Source: Propionibacteriales bacterium
GTDB lineage: Bacteria; Actinomycetota; Actinomycetes; Propionibacteriales; Nocardioidaceae
Direction: 5' to 3'
Assembly (NCBI GenBank): GCA_009377795.1
Contig: WHTJ01000017.1
Coordinates: 1-57,937 of the forward strand
Length of the DNA: 57,937 bases
The notes below the pieces were generated by a model, which worked only from the letters and a program-made list of their open reading frames with translations, was not told the DNA's origin and searched no databases. This document shows positions 49,300 through 57,822 of this stretch, piece by piece; the first letter of the stretch is position 1; every line of letters begins with the position of its first letter. Both the position numbers and the translations under genes were made by a program.

Positions 49300-51654
49300 G
49301 TGCTCACGGTTCGAAGCGGCCCGGCCGTTGGTCTGACGGCACAGGTTGTACTGCTCGCCGCACTCGGGGTGACCGTCGACCTGAGCGGTTCGGGCTGGGT
49401 CGTCGGGCTCACGTGCGGTGTCGTCATGAACGCGGCGGTGGCCGGTGGCCTGGCGCGGAGTGGAGCCGATGCCCTGGGGCCGGCCGACGTGGTCACCCTC
49501 ACCCGGGCGACGCTCGCCGGTGGCGTGGCGGCGCTGACCGCGGACGCGTTCGTCCAGCCGCCGGCCACCACGGCCCTCCTGGGACTCGCGGTGGTCGCGC
49601 TCATGCTCGACACACTCGATGGCTTGGTCGCCAGGCACACGCGCACGGCATCGGTGTTCGGCGCGCGGTTCGACGGGGAGGTCGACGCGTTCCTCATCCT
49701 GGTCCTCAGCGTGTTCGTCGCCCGTGAGGTCGGCTGGTGGGTGCTCGCGATCGGCGCGGCCCGCTACGCCTTCGCCGTGGCCGGCTGGGCCACGCCGTGG
49801 ATGCGCGAGCAGCTGCCGCCGCGCTACTGGCGCAAGGTGGTGGCCGCGACCCAAGGCATCGTGTTGACCGTCGCGGCGGCCGACGTCCTGCCGCAGTCGC
49901 TCACCGAGGCTGCTCTGGCAGTCGCGTTGGCGTTGCTGACCGAGTCGTTCGGCCGGGACGTGTGGTGGTTGTGGCGTCACCGCCGCGCGGAGCTCGCCGG
50001 AGGAGGTGTGCGTCTCGGGGGTCGGGGACGACGGCGCGCGGTCCCAGCCGCCGTGACCAACGTGCTCGCCGTGCTCCTCGTGTGGTTTGCGTTCCTCGCT
50101 CCGAACGAGGCCTCTCGCTTGACGCCGAGCGCGTTCGTCCGTATCCCGGTCGAGGGTCTGGCGCTGGGCGTCCTCGCCCTCGTACTCCCGTCCCGGCCGA
50201 GACGAACGACGGCGGCCGTGGTAGGGGTGCTTCTCGGCCTGCTGACCGTGGTGAAGATCCTTGACGTCGGGTTCTTCACGGCTCTCGACCGGCCGTTCAA
50301 CGTGGTGACCGACCGGGGCTACTTCGTGCCCGCCGTCGCCCTTGTCGAGGACTCGATCGGTACCGTCGGCGCCACCCTCGCCGTGGTCGCGGTCGCCGTG
50401 CTTGTCGTCGCCGTTCTCGTCGGCATACCGCTTGCGGTGAGGCGGGTCACCGGGCTCGTTGCCCGTCATCGCCGTTGGTCCGTACGCACAGTCACCGGGC
50501 TCATGGTCGTGTGGATCGCCGGAGCGACGTCCGGCCTGGAGATCGGGTCGAGCGGGCCGTTCGCCTCGGCGGACGCAGGCCACCTTGTCGTCGACAGGAT
50601 GCGCGCGATCCCCGCCGACATACAGGATCTGCAGAGGTTCGAGGCGGCGGCCGCGATCGACCGCTACCGCGACGCAGATGATCTGCTGACCGGACTGCGC
50701 GGCAAGGACGTGCTCGTCGTCGTCGTCGAGAGCTACGGCCGCATCGCACTCGAAGGCGCGACGTCAGCGCCGCGGGTCCAGGCCGTGACCGAAGCCGGCA
50801 CCAGTCGGCTGCGAGCGTCCGGATTCTCCTCCCGGAGCGCCTATCTCACCTCGCCGGCGTTCGGCGCGGTGAGCTGGCTGGCCCACTCCACGCTGCAGTC
50901 CGGTCTGTGGGTCGACAACCAGCTGCTCTACGACCGGCTGCTCGAGGGCGACCGGATGACTCTCAGCCGAGCGTTCAGCCGGGAGGGCTGGCGGACCGTC
51001 GCCGTCAAGCCGTCGAACGATGAGGAATGGCCGGAAGGACAAGCGTTCTACCAGTTCGACAAGGTCTACGGCAGGTCGGACTTCGACTACCGTGGTCCGA
51101 AGTTCGGCTGGGCCGCCATGCCGGACCAGTATGCGCTGTCGGCATTTCAGCGCCTGGAGCTCGCGAGACGCGACCGTACTCCCGTGATGGCAGAGGTCGA
51201 CCTCGCATCGAGCCATTCGCCATGGGCGCCGCTCCCGCACCTGATCGAGTGGAACCGCCTCGGCGACGGCTCGGTCTTCCATCGCATCCGCGACCGCGCC
51301 CAGTCCACGGAGGAGCTGTGGCGAAACCCCGAGAACGTGGAAGCCGCGTACGCAAGGTCCATCGCGTACTGCCTGCGCACAGTCATCTCCTTCGTGGAGA
51401 AGTACGGCGACGACGACCTCGTGCTCATCCTCCTCGGCGACCATCAGCCCTCCCCGGTCGTGAGCGGTGACGAGGCGAGCCGCGACGTGCCGGTCACGGT
51501 CATCGCACACGATCCGGCCGTCATCGACCGGATCTCCGGGTGGGGCTGGCAGGACGGCATGCGGCCGAACTCGCAGGCCCCGGTCTGGCCGATGGACGCC
51601 TTCCGGGACCGCTTCCTCGCCGCCTACAGCCCCGTCCACGCGGAGCAGCCGTGA
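49300..51654 (+). CDS. CDP-alcohol phosphotransferase fused to a sulfatase/alkaline-phosphatase-like domain
   Basis: A 784-residue membrane protein. Residues about 1-220 form a CDP-alcohol phosphotransferase with a complete catalytic motif DxxDGxxARx8Gx3Dx3D (DTLDGLVARHTR, GARFDGEVDAF, about 107-132). Several further membrane helices follow (about 250-410). The soluble C-terminal part (about 470-784) resembles the alkaline-phosphatase/sulfatase superfamily used by lipoteichoic-acid-synthase-like enzymes (VLVVVVESYG, LILLGDHQPSPVV). Such a fusion could make a phospholipid headgroup and transfer it. GTG after GGGAGG; its stop overlaps the next start (GTGA). Confidence 0.88.
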   Translation: MLTVRSGPAVGLTAQVVLLAALGVTVDLSGSGWVVGLTCGVVMNAAVAGGLARSGADALGPADVVTLTRATLAGGVAALTADAFVQPPATTALLGLAVVALMLDTLDGLVARHTRTASVFGARFDGEVDAFLILVLSVFVAREVGWWVLAIGAARYAFAVAGWATPWMREQLPPRYWRKVVAATQGIVLTVAAADVLPQSLTEAALAVALALLTESFGRDVWWLWRHRRAELAGGGVRLGGRGRRRAVPAAVTNVLAVLLVWFAFLAPNEASRLTPSAFVRIPVEGLALGVLALVLPSRPRRTTAAVVGVLLGLLTVVKILDVGFFTALDRPFNVVTDRGYFVPAVALVEDSIGTVGATLAVVAVAVLVVAVLVGIPLAVRRVTGLVARHRRWSVRTVTGLMVVWIAGATSGLEIGSSGPFASADAGHLVVDRMRAIPADIQDLQRFEAAAAIDRYRDADDLLTGLRGKDVLVVVVESYGRIALEGATSAPRVQAVTEAGTSRLRASGFSSRSAYLTSPAFGAVSWLAHSTLQSGLWVDNQLLYDRLLEGDRMTLSRAFSREGWRTVAVKPSNDEEWPEGQAFYQFDKVYGRSDFDYRGPKFGWAAMPDQYALSAFQRLELARRDRTPVMAEVDLASSHSPWAPLPHLIEWNRLGDGSVFHRIRDRAQSTEELWRNPENVEAAYARSIAYCLRTVISFVEKYGDDDLVLILLGDHQPSPVVSGDEASRDVPVTVIAHDPAVIDRISGWGWQDGMRPNSQAPVWPMDAFRDRFLAAYSPVHAEQP

Positions 51655-52433
51655 GACAGGACGATCGGGCCACGATCGAGCAGGCCTTGCAGTCGGCCCG
51701 CGTTTCGGCGTACCCCCCTGGCGAGTTCGTCGGTCAGGAAAGCTTCATGTGCGCAAGGGAAATTCTGTCCCTGGCCGTTGAGGCCGGCATCGGGCCCGGG
51801 GTCTCCGTTCTGGACCTGTGCTGCGGAGTCGCCGGACCCGGACGACTGATCACTCGGGAATTGGGATGCACATATCGGGGAGTGGACGCCAGCTCCAGCG
51901 CGATCGACATCGCACGTCAGCGCGCCGGCGCCCTTGACTGTCGCTTCGAGGTCTCGCGCATCCCGCCGGTCACTTCCGGCCCCTTCGACGTGGTCATGCT
52001 GCTGGAGACCATGCTCGCCTTTCCCGACAAGGAGTCCCTGCTGCGCGAGGTCTCCAAGGCGCTGACGGCGGAAGGGTGCTTCGCGTTCACGATGGAGGAG
52101 GGCCAGCCGCTGACGAAGGCGGAGCGACAGAGCATGCCCGACGCCGACACCGTGTGGCCCATTCCGCTGCCGGAAATGCTCGCCCACGTGGAGCGGCTCG
52201 GGCTGCGGGTTCGGTGGCAAGACGAGGTCAGCCAATCCCACCTGGCCGTGGTCGATTCGTTGGTGAGTGCGTTCACCGCCGAAGCTCCAGAGATTGCCGC
52301 GAGCCTTGGCCGGCGCTTCCTCGATGAACTGCTGGCCGCCCATCGGCTCTGGAGCGAATGGCTCCGGGAGGGACGGGTACGAAAGTTCGCCTTCGTCGTC
52401 GAGCGGACGAGGCATCCGTGCCCCCTATCGTGA
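51651..52433 (+). CDS. Class I SAM-dependent methyltransferase (second of the cluster)
   Basis: A 260-residue methyltransferase with motif I VLDLCCGVAGPGRLI (about residues 47-61), the acidic strand-2 end YRGVDASSSAID and FDVVMLLETMLAFPDKE as motif IV/post-I region, like ubiquinone/cyclopropane-type enzymes. The GTG start overlaps the stop of the CDP-alcohol phosphotransferase fusion, so it probably acts in the same pathway. It converges on the hydrolase gene with a 16-base gap. Confidence 0.9.
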   Translation: MRQDDRATIEQALQSARVSAYPPGEFVGQESFMCAREILSLAVEAGIGPGVSVLDLCCGVAGPGRLITRELGCTYRGVDASSSAIDIARQRAGALDCRFEVSRIPPVTSGPFDVVMLLETMLAFPDKESLLREVSKALTAEGCFAFTMEEGQPLTKAERQSMPDADTVWPIPLPEMLAHVERLGLRVRWQDEVSQSHLAVVDSLVSAFTAEAPEIAASLGRRFLDELLAAHRLWSEWLREGRVRKFAFVVERTRHPCPLS

Positions 52434-52449
52434 ACCGACCGGTCTGGTC

Positions 52450-53289
52450 TCAGTCCAGGCCGTGGAGGAAGGCGAGCAGGGCTGCGGTGAGTTCGGCGGC
52501 GCCGTCCTCCTGCACGAGATGTCCGGCGGCCGGGATGGTCTCGAGCCGTGCCCCGGGGATGCGGGCGGCGAGCTCACGGCCGCGGCCCGCCGGGATCCAG
52601 GTGTCGTCGTCGCCCCAGCACACCACGACCGGGATGTCGATCGTGCCGTACCCGGGCTGCATCTCCCCGGTGTACTGCTCATCGGTGAGCCGCTGCGTGA
52701 GCTGGCGGTAGAACGCGGACTGACCATGCGCGCCCGACCAGGGTCCGACCAGCGCGTCGAGGACGGCTGGATGCAGGCCCGGGCTGCTCGCCGAACCGAC
52801 GTACTCGCGCAGCAGCGCCCGATGAATGGCCGGGGGGAGCCGGTGGAACGCCTCCGCGTGCTCGCCGACGAGACGGAAGAACGGGCTGCCCCACGGCGCC
52901 AACGCGACCGCGTCCACCAGCGCGAGCCGCTGGTATCGCGCGCCGTGGCGCAGGTGGGTGCCGAGGGCGACGGCCCCTCCGGAGTCGTGCGCCACCACCG
53001 CGGGTTCGGACAGGTCCCAATGCCGCAGCAGGTCGGCGAAGACGCTTCCCAGTGCGGCCAGGGACAGGTCCTGGTCGTGGAACTTCTCCGAGTCCCCGTA
53101 GCCGGGCATGTCCCAGACGTACACCCGATGGGTACGGGCCAGCGCGCGTGCGATGTTACGCCAGACGAAGGACGAGAAGGGCGTTCCGTGCAACAGCACG
53201 ACCGGCTCACCCCGCGGCTCGCCGAACCGGGCCCACCGGACCTCACCCGACGTGCTGCGGTAGGTGCGGTCGAGCTGCCACGCTCGCAC
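52450..53289 (-). CDS. Alpha/beta hydrolase with an Asp nucleophile (haloalkane dehalogenase-like)
   Basis: A 279-residue alpha/beta hydrolase: VVLLHGTPFSSFVWRN (oxyanion), WDMPGYGDSEK, nucleophile elbow VAHDSGGAVAL with Asp instead of Ser (about residue 101), acid around VCWGDDDTWIPAGRG, and His in AAGHLVQEDG. An Asp nucleophile is typical of dehalogenases and epoxide hydrolases. It is unrelated in sequence detail to the haloacetate-type enzyme encoded at 7793. It lies downstream of, and in the same direction as, the MarR gene (37-base gap). Confidence 0.88.
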   Translation of the reverse strand: MRAWQLDRTYRSTSGEVRWARFGEPRGEPVVLLHGTPFSSFVWRNIARALARTHRVYVWDMPGYGDSEKFHDQDLSLAALGSVFADLLRHWDLSEPAVVAHDSGGAVALGTHLRHGARYQRLALVDAVALAPWGSPFFRLVGEHAEAFHRLPPAIHRALLREYVGSASSPGLHPAVLDALVGPWSGAHGQSAFYRQLTQRLTDEQYTGEMQPGYGTIDIPVVVCWGDDDTWIPAGRGRELAARIPGARLETIPAAGHLVQEDGAAELTAALLAFLHGLD

Positions 53290-53326
53290 GGTTGCTCCTT
53301 TCGGTCGGTCGCGGGGCCGGGCCAGG

Positions 53327-53854
53327 TCAGCCCTGGCGCTCCAGCTCGGCCTGCCCGACCGGACAGGTCGACTCTGTCGTGCAAGAACCCCGATCGCACA
53401 GTCGGCACATGTATTGAGCGTTGCCCACCTTGTCGTACAGGCGGGTGAGCACCTTGGTCAGTACGTCCGCCAGCAGCCGCTGCTCGTTCTCGTCCAGTGC
53501 GTCGACGACATCGGACAGCGGACTCCCGCGGGAGGCCAGAATCCGGCGAGCGGCCTGGCGACCTGCCCGGGTCGGATGCACCGTCGTGATCCGCCGCATC
53601 AGCGGACTGGGGCGTCTCTCCACGAGCCCGTCGGCCTCCAGCGCATCCACCATGCGTGCCGCCGCGGACTGACTCAACCCGACCCGTCGTCCCAGCTCCG
53701 TCACGCTCACATCGGGATGGGCGGACAGTGACACCAGGGCCGCGGCCCCGCTCATACTGACGTCCACCGCCCTGGTCGCGCCGCCCAGCGCCACGTCGGT
53801 CAGGGCCAGCGCGGTCGCACCGAGGAGATTCGCCGTTCGCGCATTATCATGCAT
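53327..53854 (-). CDS. MarR-family transcriptional regulator with a Cys-rich tail
   Basis: A 175-residue winged-helix regulator. The DNA-binding part is VTELGRRVGLSQSAAARMVD (about residues 50-69), followed by the wing with RRITTVHPTRAGR. The last 30 residues hold five Cys (MCRLCDRGSC, STCPVG), unusual for MarR proteins and suggesting a redox- or metal-sensing site. Its start codon lies inside an inverted/direct repeat (53851-53882) likely to be its own operator. It is divergent from the MOSC gene and upstream of the hydrolase gene. Confidence 0.9.
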   Translation of the reverse strand: MHDNARTANLLGATALALTDVALGGATRAVDVSMSGAAALVSLSAHPDVSVTELGRRVGLSQSAAARMVDALEADGLVERRPSPLMRRITTVHPTRAGRQAARRILASRGSPLSDVVDALDENEQRLLADVLTKVLTRLYDKVGNAQYMCRLCDRGSCTTESTCPVGQAELERQG

Positions 53855-53882
53855 GACTCATGCCTACATGCATTACTCATGC
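53851..53882. promoter_or_regulatory. Tandem operator over the MarR start codon
   Basis: GCATGACTCATGC (53851-53863) is a perfect 13-base inverted repeat, and GCATTACTCATGC (53870-53882) is a near copy 19 bases away. Both overlap or abut the marR start and the divergent MOSC promoter region, fitting autoregulation. Confidence 0.7.
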
Positions 53883-53952
53883 ATTGTCAAGGCCGTTCTC
53901 GAGACCCGGCGTCACGTTTTTCGATGCTTGGCGCGGCGGCTAGGATCTCCGG

Positions 53953-54747
53953 GTGTCCGCCGCCGTCGCCTGGATCTCGATCGCACCCGTCAAGGGGCTG
54001 CGTATACAGTCGCGCGACGAGGTACGGCTGACCGAGCACGGCGTACCCGGAGACCGGGCGTTCTTCCTGGTCGACGACCGGGGATCCATGATCAGCGCGA
54101 CTCAGCTGGGTCCTCTGATGGGGGTCGTACCCGACCACGATGACCGGGCCGGGACGCTCGCCCTGCGGTTTCCCGACGGTCGCGAGGTGGCCGGCCCGAT
54201 CGAGCTGGGCGAGCCGGAGGTGGTGCGGTTCTCCTTCTCTGGCAGGGAAGTGCGTGCGCTTCCTGTGCTGGGTGACTACTCGGCGGCCCTGTCCGAGCTC
54301 TGCGGTACGCGACTGCGCCTGGTCGTCAGGCCGCACGACTGGCCCGCGGTCGACCGCGGGCCTGCGGGTGTCGCCACGCTGCTGTCGGTGGCGTCCTTGG
54401 AGCGGCTCCGGGTGGAGGCGGGCGTCTCCGAACCGGTCGACGGGCGACGGTTCCGCATGACGTTCGGGATCGACGGCCTCGAGCCGCACGAGGAGGACGG
54501 CTGGATCGACCGCGAAGTACGGGTCGGTGACGCCGTCCTGCGGATCGCCGGACACGTCGGCCGCTGCGCCGCGACGACCCGGAACGCCGACACCGGAGTC
54601 GTGGATTTCAAGACCCTGCACCATCTCAACGCATACCGGGGGCTCCAAGACACCACCGAGCCCTTGGCGTTCGGTGTCTACGCGCGCGTCGTACGGCCGG
54701 GCGCCGTCCGCGTCGGTGAGCCGGTCGAGCCGCCGTCGTACGGCTGA
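53953..54747 (+). CDS. MOSC domain-containing protein
   Basis: A 264-residue protein with an N-terminal beta-barrel MOSC-N part (ISIAPVKGLRIQSRDEVRLT, GVPGDRAFFLVDD) and a C-terminal MOSC domain with the conserved Cys in HVGRCAATTRNADTGVVDFKTL (about residue 204). MOSC proteins carry sulfur or molybdenum cofactor, as in mARC-type N-hydroxylamine reductases. There is no ferredoxin domain, unlike YiiM/YcbX-type longer forms. GTG start at 53953. It converges on the DUF1905 gene. Confidence 0.9.
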   Translation: MSAAVAWISIAPVKGLRIQSRDEVRLTEHGVPGDRAFFLVDDRGSMISATQLGPLMGVVPDHDDRAGTLALRFPDGREVAGPIELGEPEVVRFSFSGREVRALPVLGDYSAALSELCGTRLRLVVRPHDWPAVDRGPAGVATLLSVASLERLRVEAGVSEPVDGRRFRMTFGIDGLEPHEEDGWIDREVRVGDAVLRIAGHVGRCAATTRNADTGVVDFKTLHHLNAYRGLQDTTEPLAFGVYARVVRPGAVRVGEPVEPPSYG

Positions 54748-54759
54748 CCGCCCGCGTGG

Positions 54760-55059
54760 TCAGTCCACCCGCTCGTCGAGGTGCACCGTCACGCGGTCGC
54801 CCGCCTCCTTGCCGATAGCCCGCCGAAGGGCGGCCTTCACCGGCAGCATCTGGGTTCCGTCGCCCATCGGCATGAAGGAGCTCTGGAACGGCCGGCCGTC
54901 GATGGTGCCGCGGACCTTGACCAGGCCTCCGGTCCCGAAGAACTCCACGGAGTCGGGCATCACCACGTAGGTCCAGCCGCCCTTCTTCGGGATCTTCTGG
55001 AGGACTGCCGTGAACTCCTTCAGCGTCTTGCCCGTGCTGGATCGTGCGGTGCTGGTCAT
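54760..55059 (-). CDS. DUF1905 domain protein
   Basis: A 99-residue small beta-barrel protein. The family pattern [41 protein letters not shown] and the C-terminal [17 protein letters not shown] are recognisable. Function of the family is unknown. ATG start behind GGAAGG. It is a single gene between the convergent MOSC gene and the divergent exonuclease gene. Confidence 0.85.
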   Translation of the reverse strand: MTSTARSSTGKTLKEFTAVLQKIPKKGGWTYVVMPDSVEFFGTGGLVKVRGTIDGRPFQSSFMPMGDGTQMLPVKAALRRAIGKEAGDRVTVHLDERVD

Positions 55060-55148
55060 CGTCGGCGTCCTTCCCTGATGGGCACCATTGTCCTCCGATT
55101 CCGCCGGCTCACCCCCGTCCGTCGGGGACGGCGGCTACCGTGGGTCGG

Positions 55149-56013
55149 ATGCGGATAGCGACCTGGAATGTGAACTCGGTCCGACAGCGGGTGCCCCGGC
55201 TGCTGCCGTGGCTGGACGAGCGCCGGCCGGACGTGCTGTGCCTCCAGGAGACCAAGCTGGCCGACGACGCGTTCGTCGACCTGCTCGGTGAGGAGCTCGC
55301 CGGTCGCGGTTACGAGGCCGCCGTACACGGCCAGGGGCAGTGGAACGGCGTGGCGATCCTCTCGCGGGTCGGGCTGGACGACGTCGTGGCCGGGGTGGAC
55401 GGTGCGCCGGGATTCCCGGATCCGGAGGCGCGCGCCGTGTCCGCCACCTGCGGCGGCGTCCGCGTGCACTCGGTCTACGTTCCGAACGGGCGCGAGCCGG
55501 ACTCCGATCATTACCACTACAAGCTGACCTGGCTGGCCGCGTTGCGTGACGTGGTCGGCGCCGGTCCGGAGTCCACCATCGTGTGCGGGGACATGAACAT
55601 CGCGCCGACCGACGCCGACGTGTTCGACCCGGATGCCTATGTCGGCCAGACCCACGTCACGCCGCCGGAGCGGGCGGCGCTGGCGGAGCTGCAGGCGCTC
55701 GGGCTGCGCGACGTCGTACGCGACCGCTGGCCGACCGAGCGGGTATTCACGTACTGGGACTACCGGGCCGGCATGTTTCCACAAGGACCTCGGGATGCGG
55801 ATCGACCTCGTGCTGGCCACGGACCCGGTGGCCGATCGGACGCACGCGGCCTGGGTGGACCGGCACGCCCGCAAGGGCGCCGGGCCGAGCGACCACGCCC
55901 CGGTGATCGTCGACCTGGACGAGGCGCCGGACGGGGACATCGGGCCGGTCGTGCCGCCGCCATCGGCGCGGGCTCCGAAGCGGGGGTCGGTCAAGCTGCC
56001 CCAGTCACGATGA
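55149..56013 (+). pseudogene. xth: Exodeoxyribonuclease III with a single-base frameshift
   Basis: The sequence encodes an ExoIII/AP-endonuclease-like DNA repair enzyme from MRIATWNVNSVRQR onward, with LCLQETK, GDMNIAPTD and YWDYRAG in one frame. After 55772 homology moves to the next frame (CFHKDLGMRIDLVLA, then SDHAPVIVDLDEA). Removing the A at 55773 restores RAG-CFHKDLGMRID, the normal family sequence. As written, the product loses its last quarter, including the catalytic Asp-His (SDHAP). Either a genuine mutation or a sequencing error. All other motifs are perfect, which favours an error or a very recent event. Confidence 0.88.
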
Positions 56014-56020
56014 CGCCCGC

Positions 56021-56638
56021 CTACGGGCGGAGATGACGTACCAGTTTCGCGAGTTCCTCGGCGTAGCGCTGGTGGAACTCCGGCGACTCGGGATCCTCGT
56101 CGACGATCCCCCGCGCCAGATTCGGGAGTACGACGCTGGCGCTTGCCGCGGTGATGAGCGCGAGCAGCAGGTACGACGGATCGATGTCGGCCGGTAGCTC
56201 GCCACGCTCCTGTCGGGCGGTGACGTAGCGGACCTGGGACCGCATGAACTCTCGCTGCGCGGGGTCCACCGGGCTGCGGCCGCGGTCCTCCAGCTGCTCC
56301 CAGGCCATGAGCCGCGCCCAGTCGCGGTTGTGCAGCGTGGACCTGACGAACTCCGCCACCACGTGGTCGGCGCTCATCTCGGTCGCGGCCTGGTCCAGGG
56401 CCCCCCGGCGGAAGCGGTCGGCGAGCTCGTCGTACAGCCCCTGCTTCCCGCCGAAGTAGTAGGAGATCAGCTGCTTGTTGACGCCCGCGCGGTCGGCGAT
56501 GGCGCTGATCCGGGCGCCGGTGAACCCGTGAGCACCGAACTCGATCAGTGCTGCATCCAGGATGCGCTCGCGGGTGCGCTCCGCGTCGCGGAGCCGTTCA
56601 CCGGCCTTCGGGGCACGTCGTCCGACCACGGTGGTCAT
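56021..56638 (-). CDS. TetR-family transcriptional regulator
   Basis: A 205-residue regulator: an N-terminal HTH (RILDAALIEFGAHGFTGARI and ISAIADRAGVNKQLISYYFG, about residues 24-63) followed by a helical ligand-binding domain. It is divergent from the FAD monooxygenase gene across a 96-base gap containing a paired GATAC-NN-GTATC operator. It probably represses itself and the monooxygenase in response to the latter's substrate or a similar aromatic compound. Confidence 0.92.
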   Translation of the reverse strand: MTTVVGRRAPKAGERLRDAERTRERILDAALIEFGAHGFTGARISAIADRAGVNKQLISYYFGGKQGLYDELADRFRRGALDQAATEMSADHVVAEFVRSTLHNRDWARLMAWEQLEDRGRSPVDPAQREFMRSQVRYVTARQERGELPADIDPSYLLLALITAASASVVLPNLARGIVDEDPESPEFHQRYAEELAKLVRHLRP

Positions 56639-56645
56639 CCTATCC

Positions 56646-56683
56646 GGATACTTGTATCACATGTTTGATTGATACAAGTATCC
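56646..56683. promoter_or_regulatory. Double TetR operator
   Basis: GGATACTTGTATCA (56646-56659) and TGATACAAGTATCC (56670-56683) are perfect reverse complements. Each arm contains a palindromic GATAC-NN-GTATC site, centres 24 bases apart, which suits two regulator dimers on one DNA region between the divergent tetR and monooxygenase genes. Confidence 0.8.
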
Positions 56684-56734
56684 CAATGGTTGATAATGGT
56701 GCGAGTTCCGAGTTTTGGCGAGGGGTGGTTTCCG

Positions 56735-57811
56735 ATGACGTTCAAGGTGGTGGTGATCGGTGGGGGCACCGGCGATCTGTGCCTGGCACACGGGTTGCAC
56801 AAGTGCGGGGTCGAGGTCGAGGTGTTCGAGCGGTCCCGGACCCGCGCCGAGCGGCTGCAGGGTTATCGCGTGCACATCAACCCGACCGGTGCACGGGCCC
56901 TGCACGAATGTCTGCCGGAACCGCTGTGGGAGGCCTTTCTCGCGACTACGGGGAGGCCGGGCAACGGGTTCGGCTTTCTCACCGAGCAACTGAAGACGTT
57001 GACGGTGGTGGGTGACAACGGTGCGGCGGCGCCTGTGTCGGCGCCGGCGCCGACACAGGCGCATCATTCGGTCAGCCGGATCACGTTGCACCAGGTCCTC
57101 ACGTCGGGGCTGGAAGGCGTGGTGCACTTCGACAAGCGGTTCGAGCGCTACGAGCGAGCACCCAACGGCACCATCACCTGCTACTTCGCCGACGGCACCA
57201 CGGCGGAGGGCGATGTGCTGGTCGGCGCGGACGGCGCCGGCTCCGTGGTGCGGCAGCAGTACCTCCCGCATGCGCGCCGGGTCGACACCGACGTGGTCGC
57301 GGTGGGCGGGAAGTACCTCCTGACGCCCGAGTCCAAGAAGCCCCTGCCGCCCCGGCTGTACGACGGGCCGAACACAGTGATCCCGCCGAGGAGTTGCGGC
57401 ATGTTCATCGCGCCGCACGAGTTCGATCGCCGCGTCGTACTGGCTGACGGCATCGGCGGTAACGACCCGGGACTGGCGCCGGACGCGTTGTTCGACAACA
57501 CGAGCAGCTACCTGATGTGGGCGTACGGCGCTCGTCGGACGTCGTACCCCGCAGACGTCGCCGAGCTGGACGGCGGCGCCCTGCGTGACGTGGTGAGCGC
57601 CATGATCGCAAGCTGGCATCCTGCGCTGCGGCGTATGGTGGCCGAGATGATCGACTATGGCTCCGCCGCGGTACGTGCCTCGATGCGCAGTGCCGAGCAG
57701 TTCGTCTCCGACAACGTCCTCGCGAGGCTTGGGTTCAGGACCTTCCTTCGCACCCTTGACCGGCTACCGCCGGTGAAGCGGCGCGTCTTCGCCGACCACG
57801 GGAACGACTGA
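56735..57811 (+). CDS. FAD-dependent monooxygenase, internally truncated
   Basis: A 358-residue class A flavoprotein monooxygenase relative. The N-terminal nucleotide site VVVIGGGTGDLCLAHGLHKCG differs from GxGxxG by an Asp at the last Gly. VEVFERS, VHINPTGARALHECLP and the DG motif GDVLVGADGAGSVVRQQYLP (about residues 165-185) follow. The GD motif (normally LLGDAxHxxxP near residue 300), which binds the FAD ribityl chain, is absent: HPALRRMVAEM runs straight into DYGSAAVRASMRSAEQF, the family's C-terminal part. About 60-70 residues seem deleted in frame, so activity is doubtful. ATG 56735 after GAGGGG. Confidence 0.8.
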   Translation: MTFKVVVIGGGTGDLCLAHGLHKCGVEVEVFERSRTRAERLQGYRVHINPTGARALHECLPEPLWEAFLATTGRPGNGFGFLTEQLKTLTVVGDNGAAAPVSAPAPTQAHHSVSRITLHQVLTSGLEGVVHFDKRFERYERAPNGTITCYFADGTTAEGDVLVGADGAGSVVRQQYLPHARRVDTDVVAVGGKYLLTPESKKPLPPRLYDGPNTVIPPRSCGMFIAPHEFDRRVVLADGIGGNDPGLAPDALFDNTSSYLMWAYGARRTSYPADVAELDGGALRDVVSAMIASWHPALRRMVAEMIDYGSAAVRASMRSAEQFVSDNVLARLGFRTFLRTLDRLPPVKRRVFADHGND

Positions 57812-57822
57812 CTGGGCGACGA

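Noticed and set aside
55149-56013. Programmed frameshifting in exonuclease III
   Set aside because: The site is a simple extra A within GGCATGTTTCC, no slippery heptamer or stimulatory structure is seen, and the family does not use recoding.
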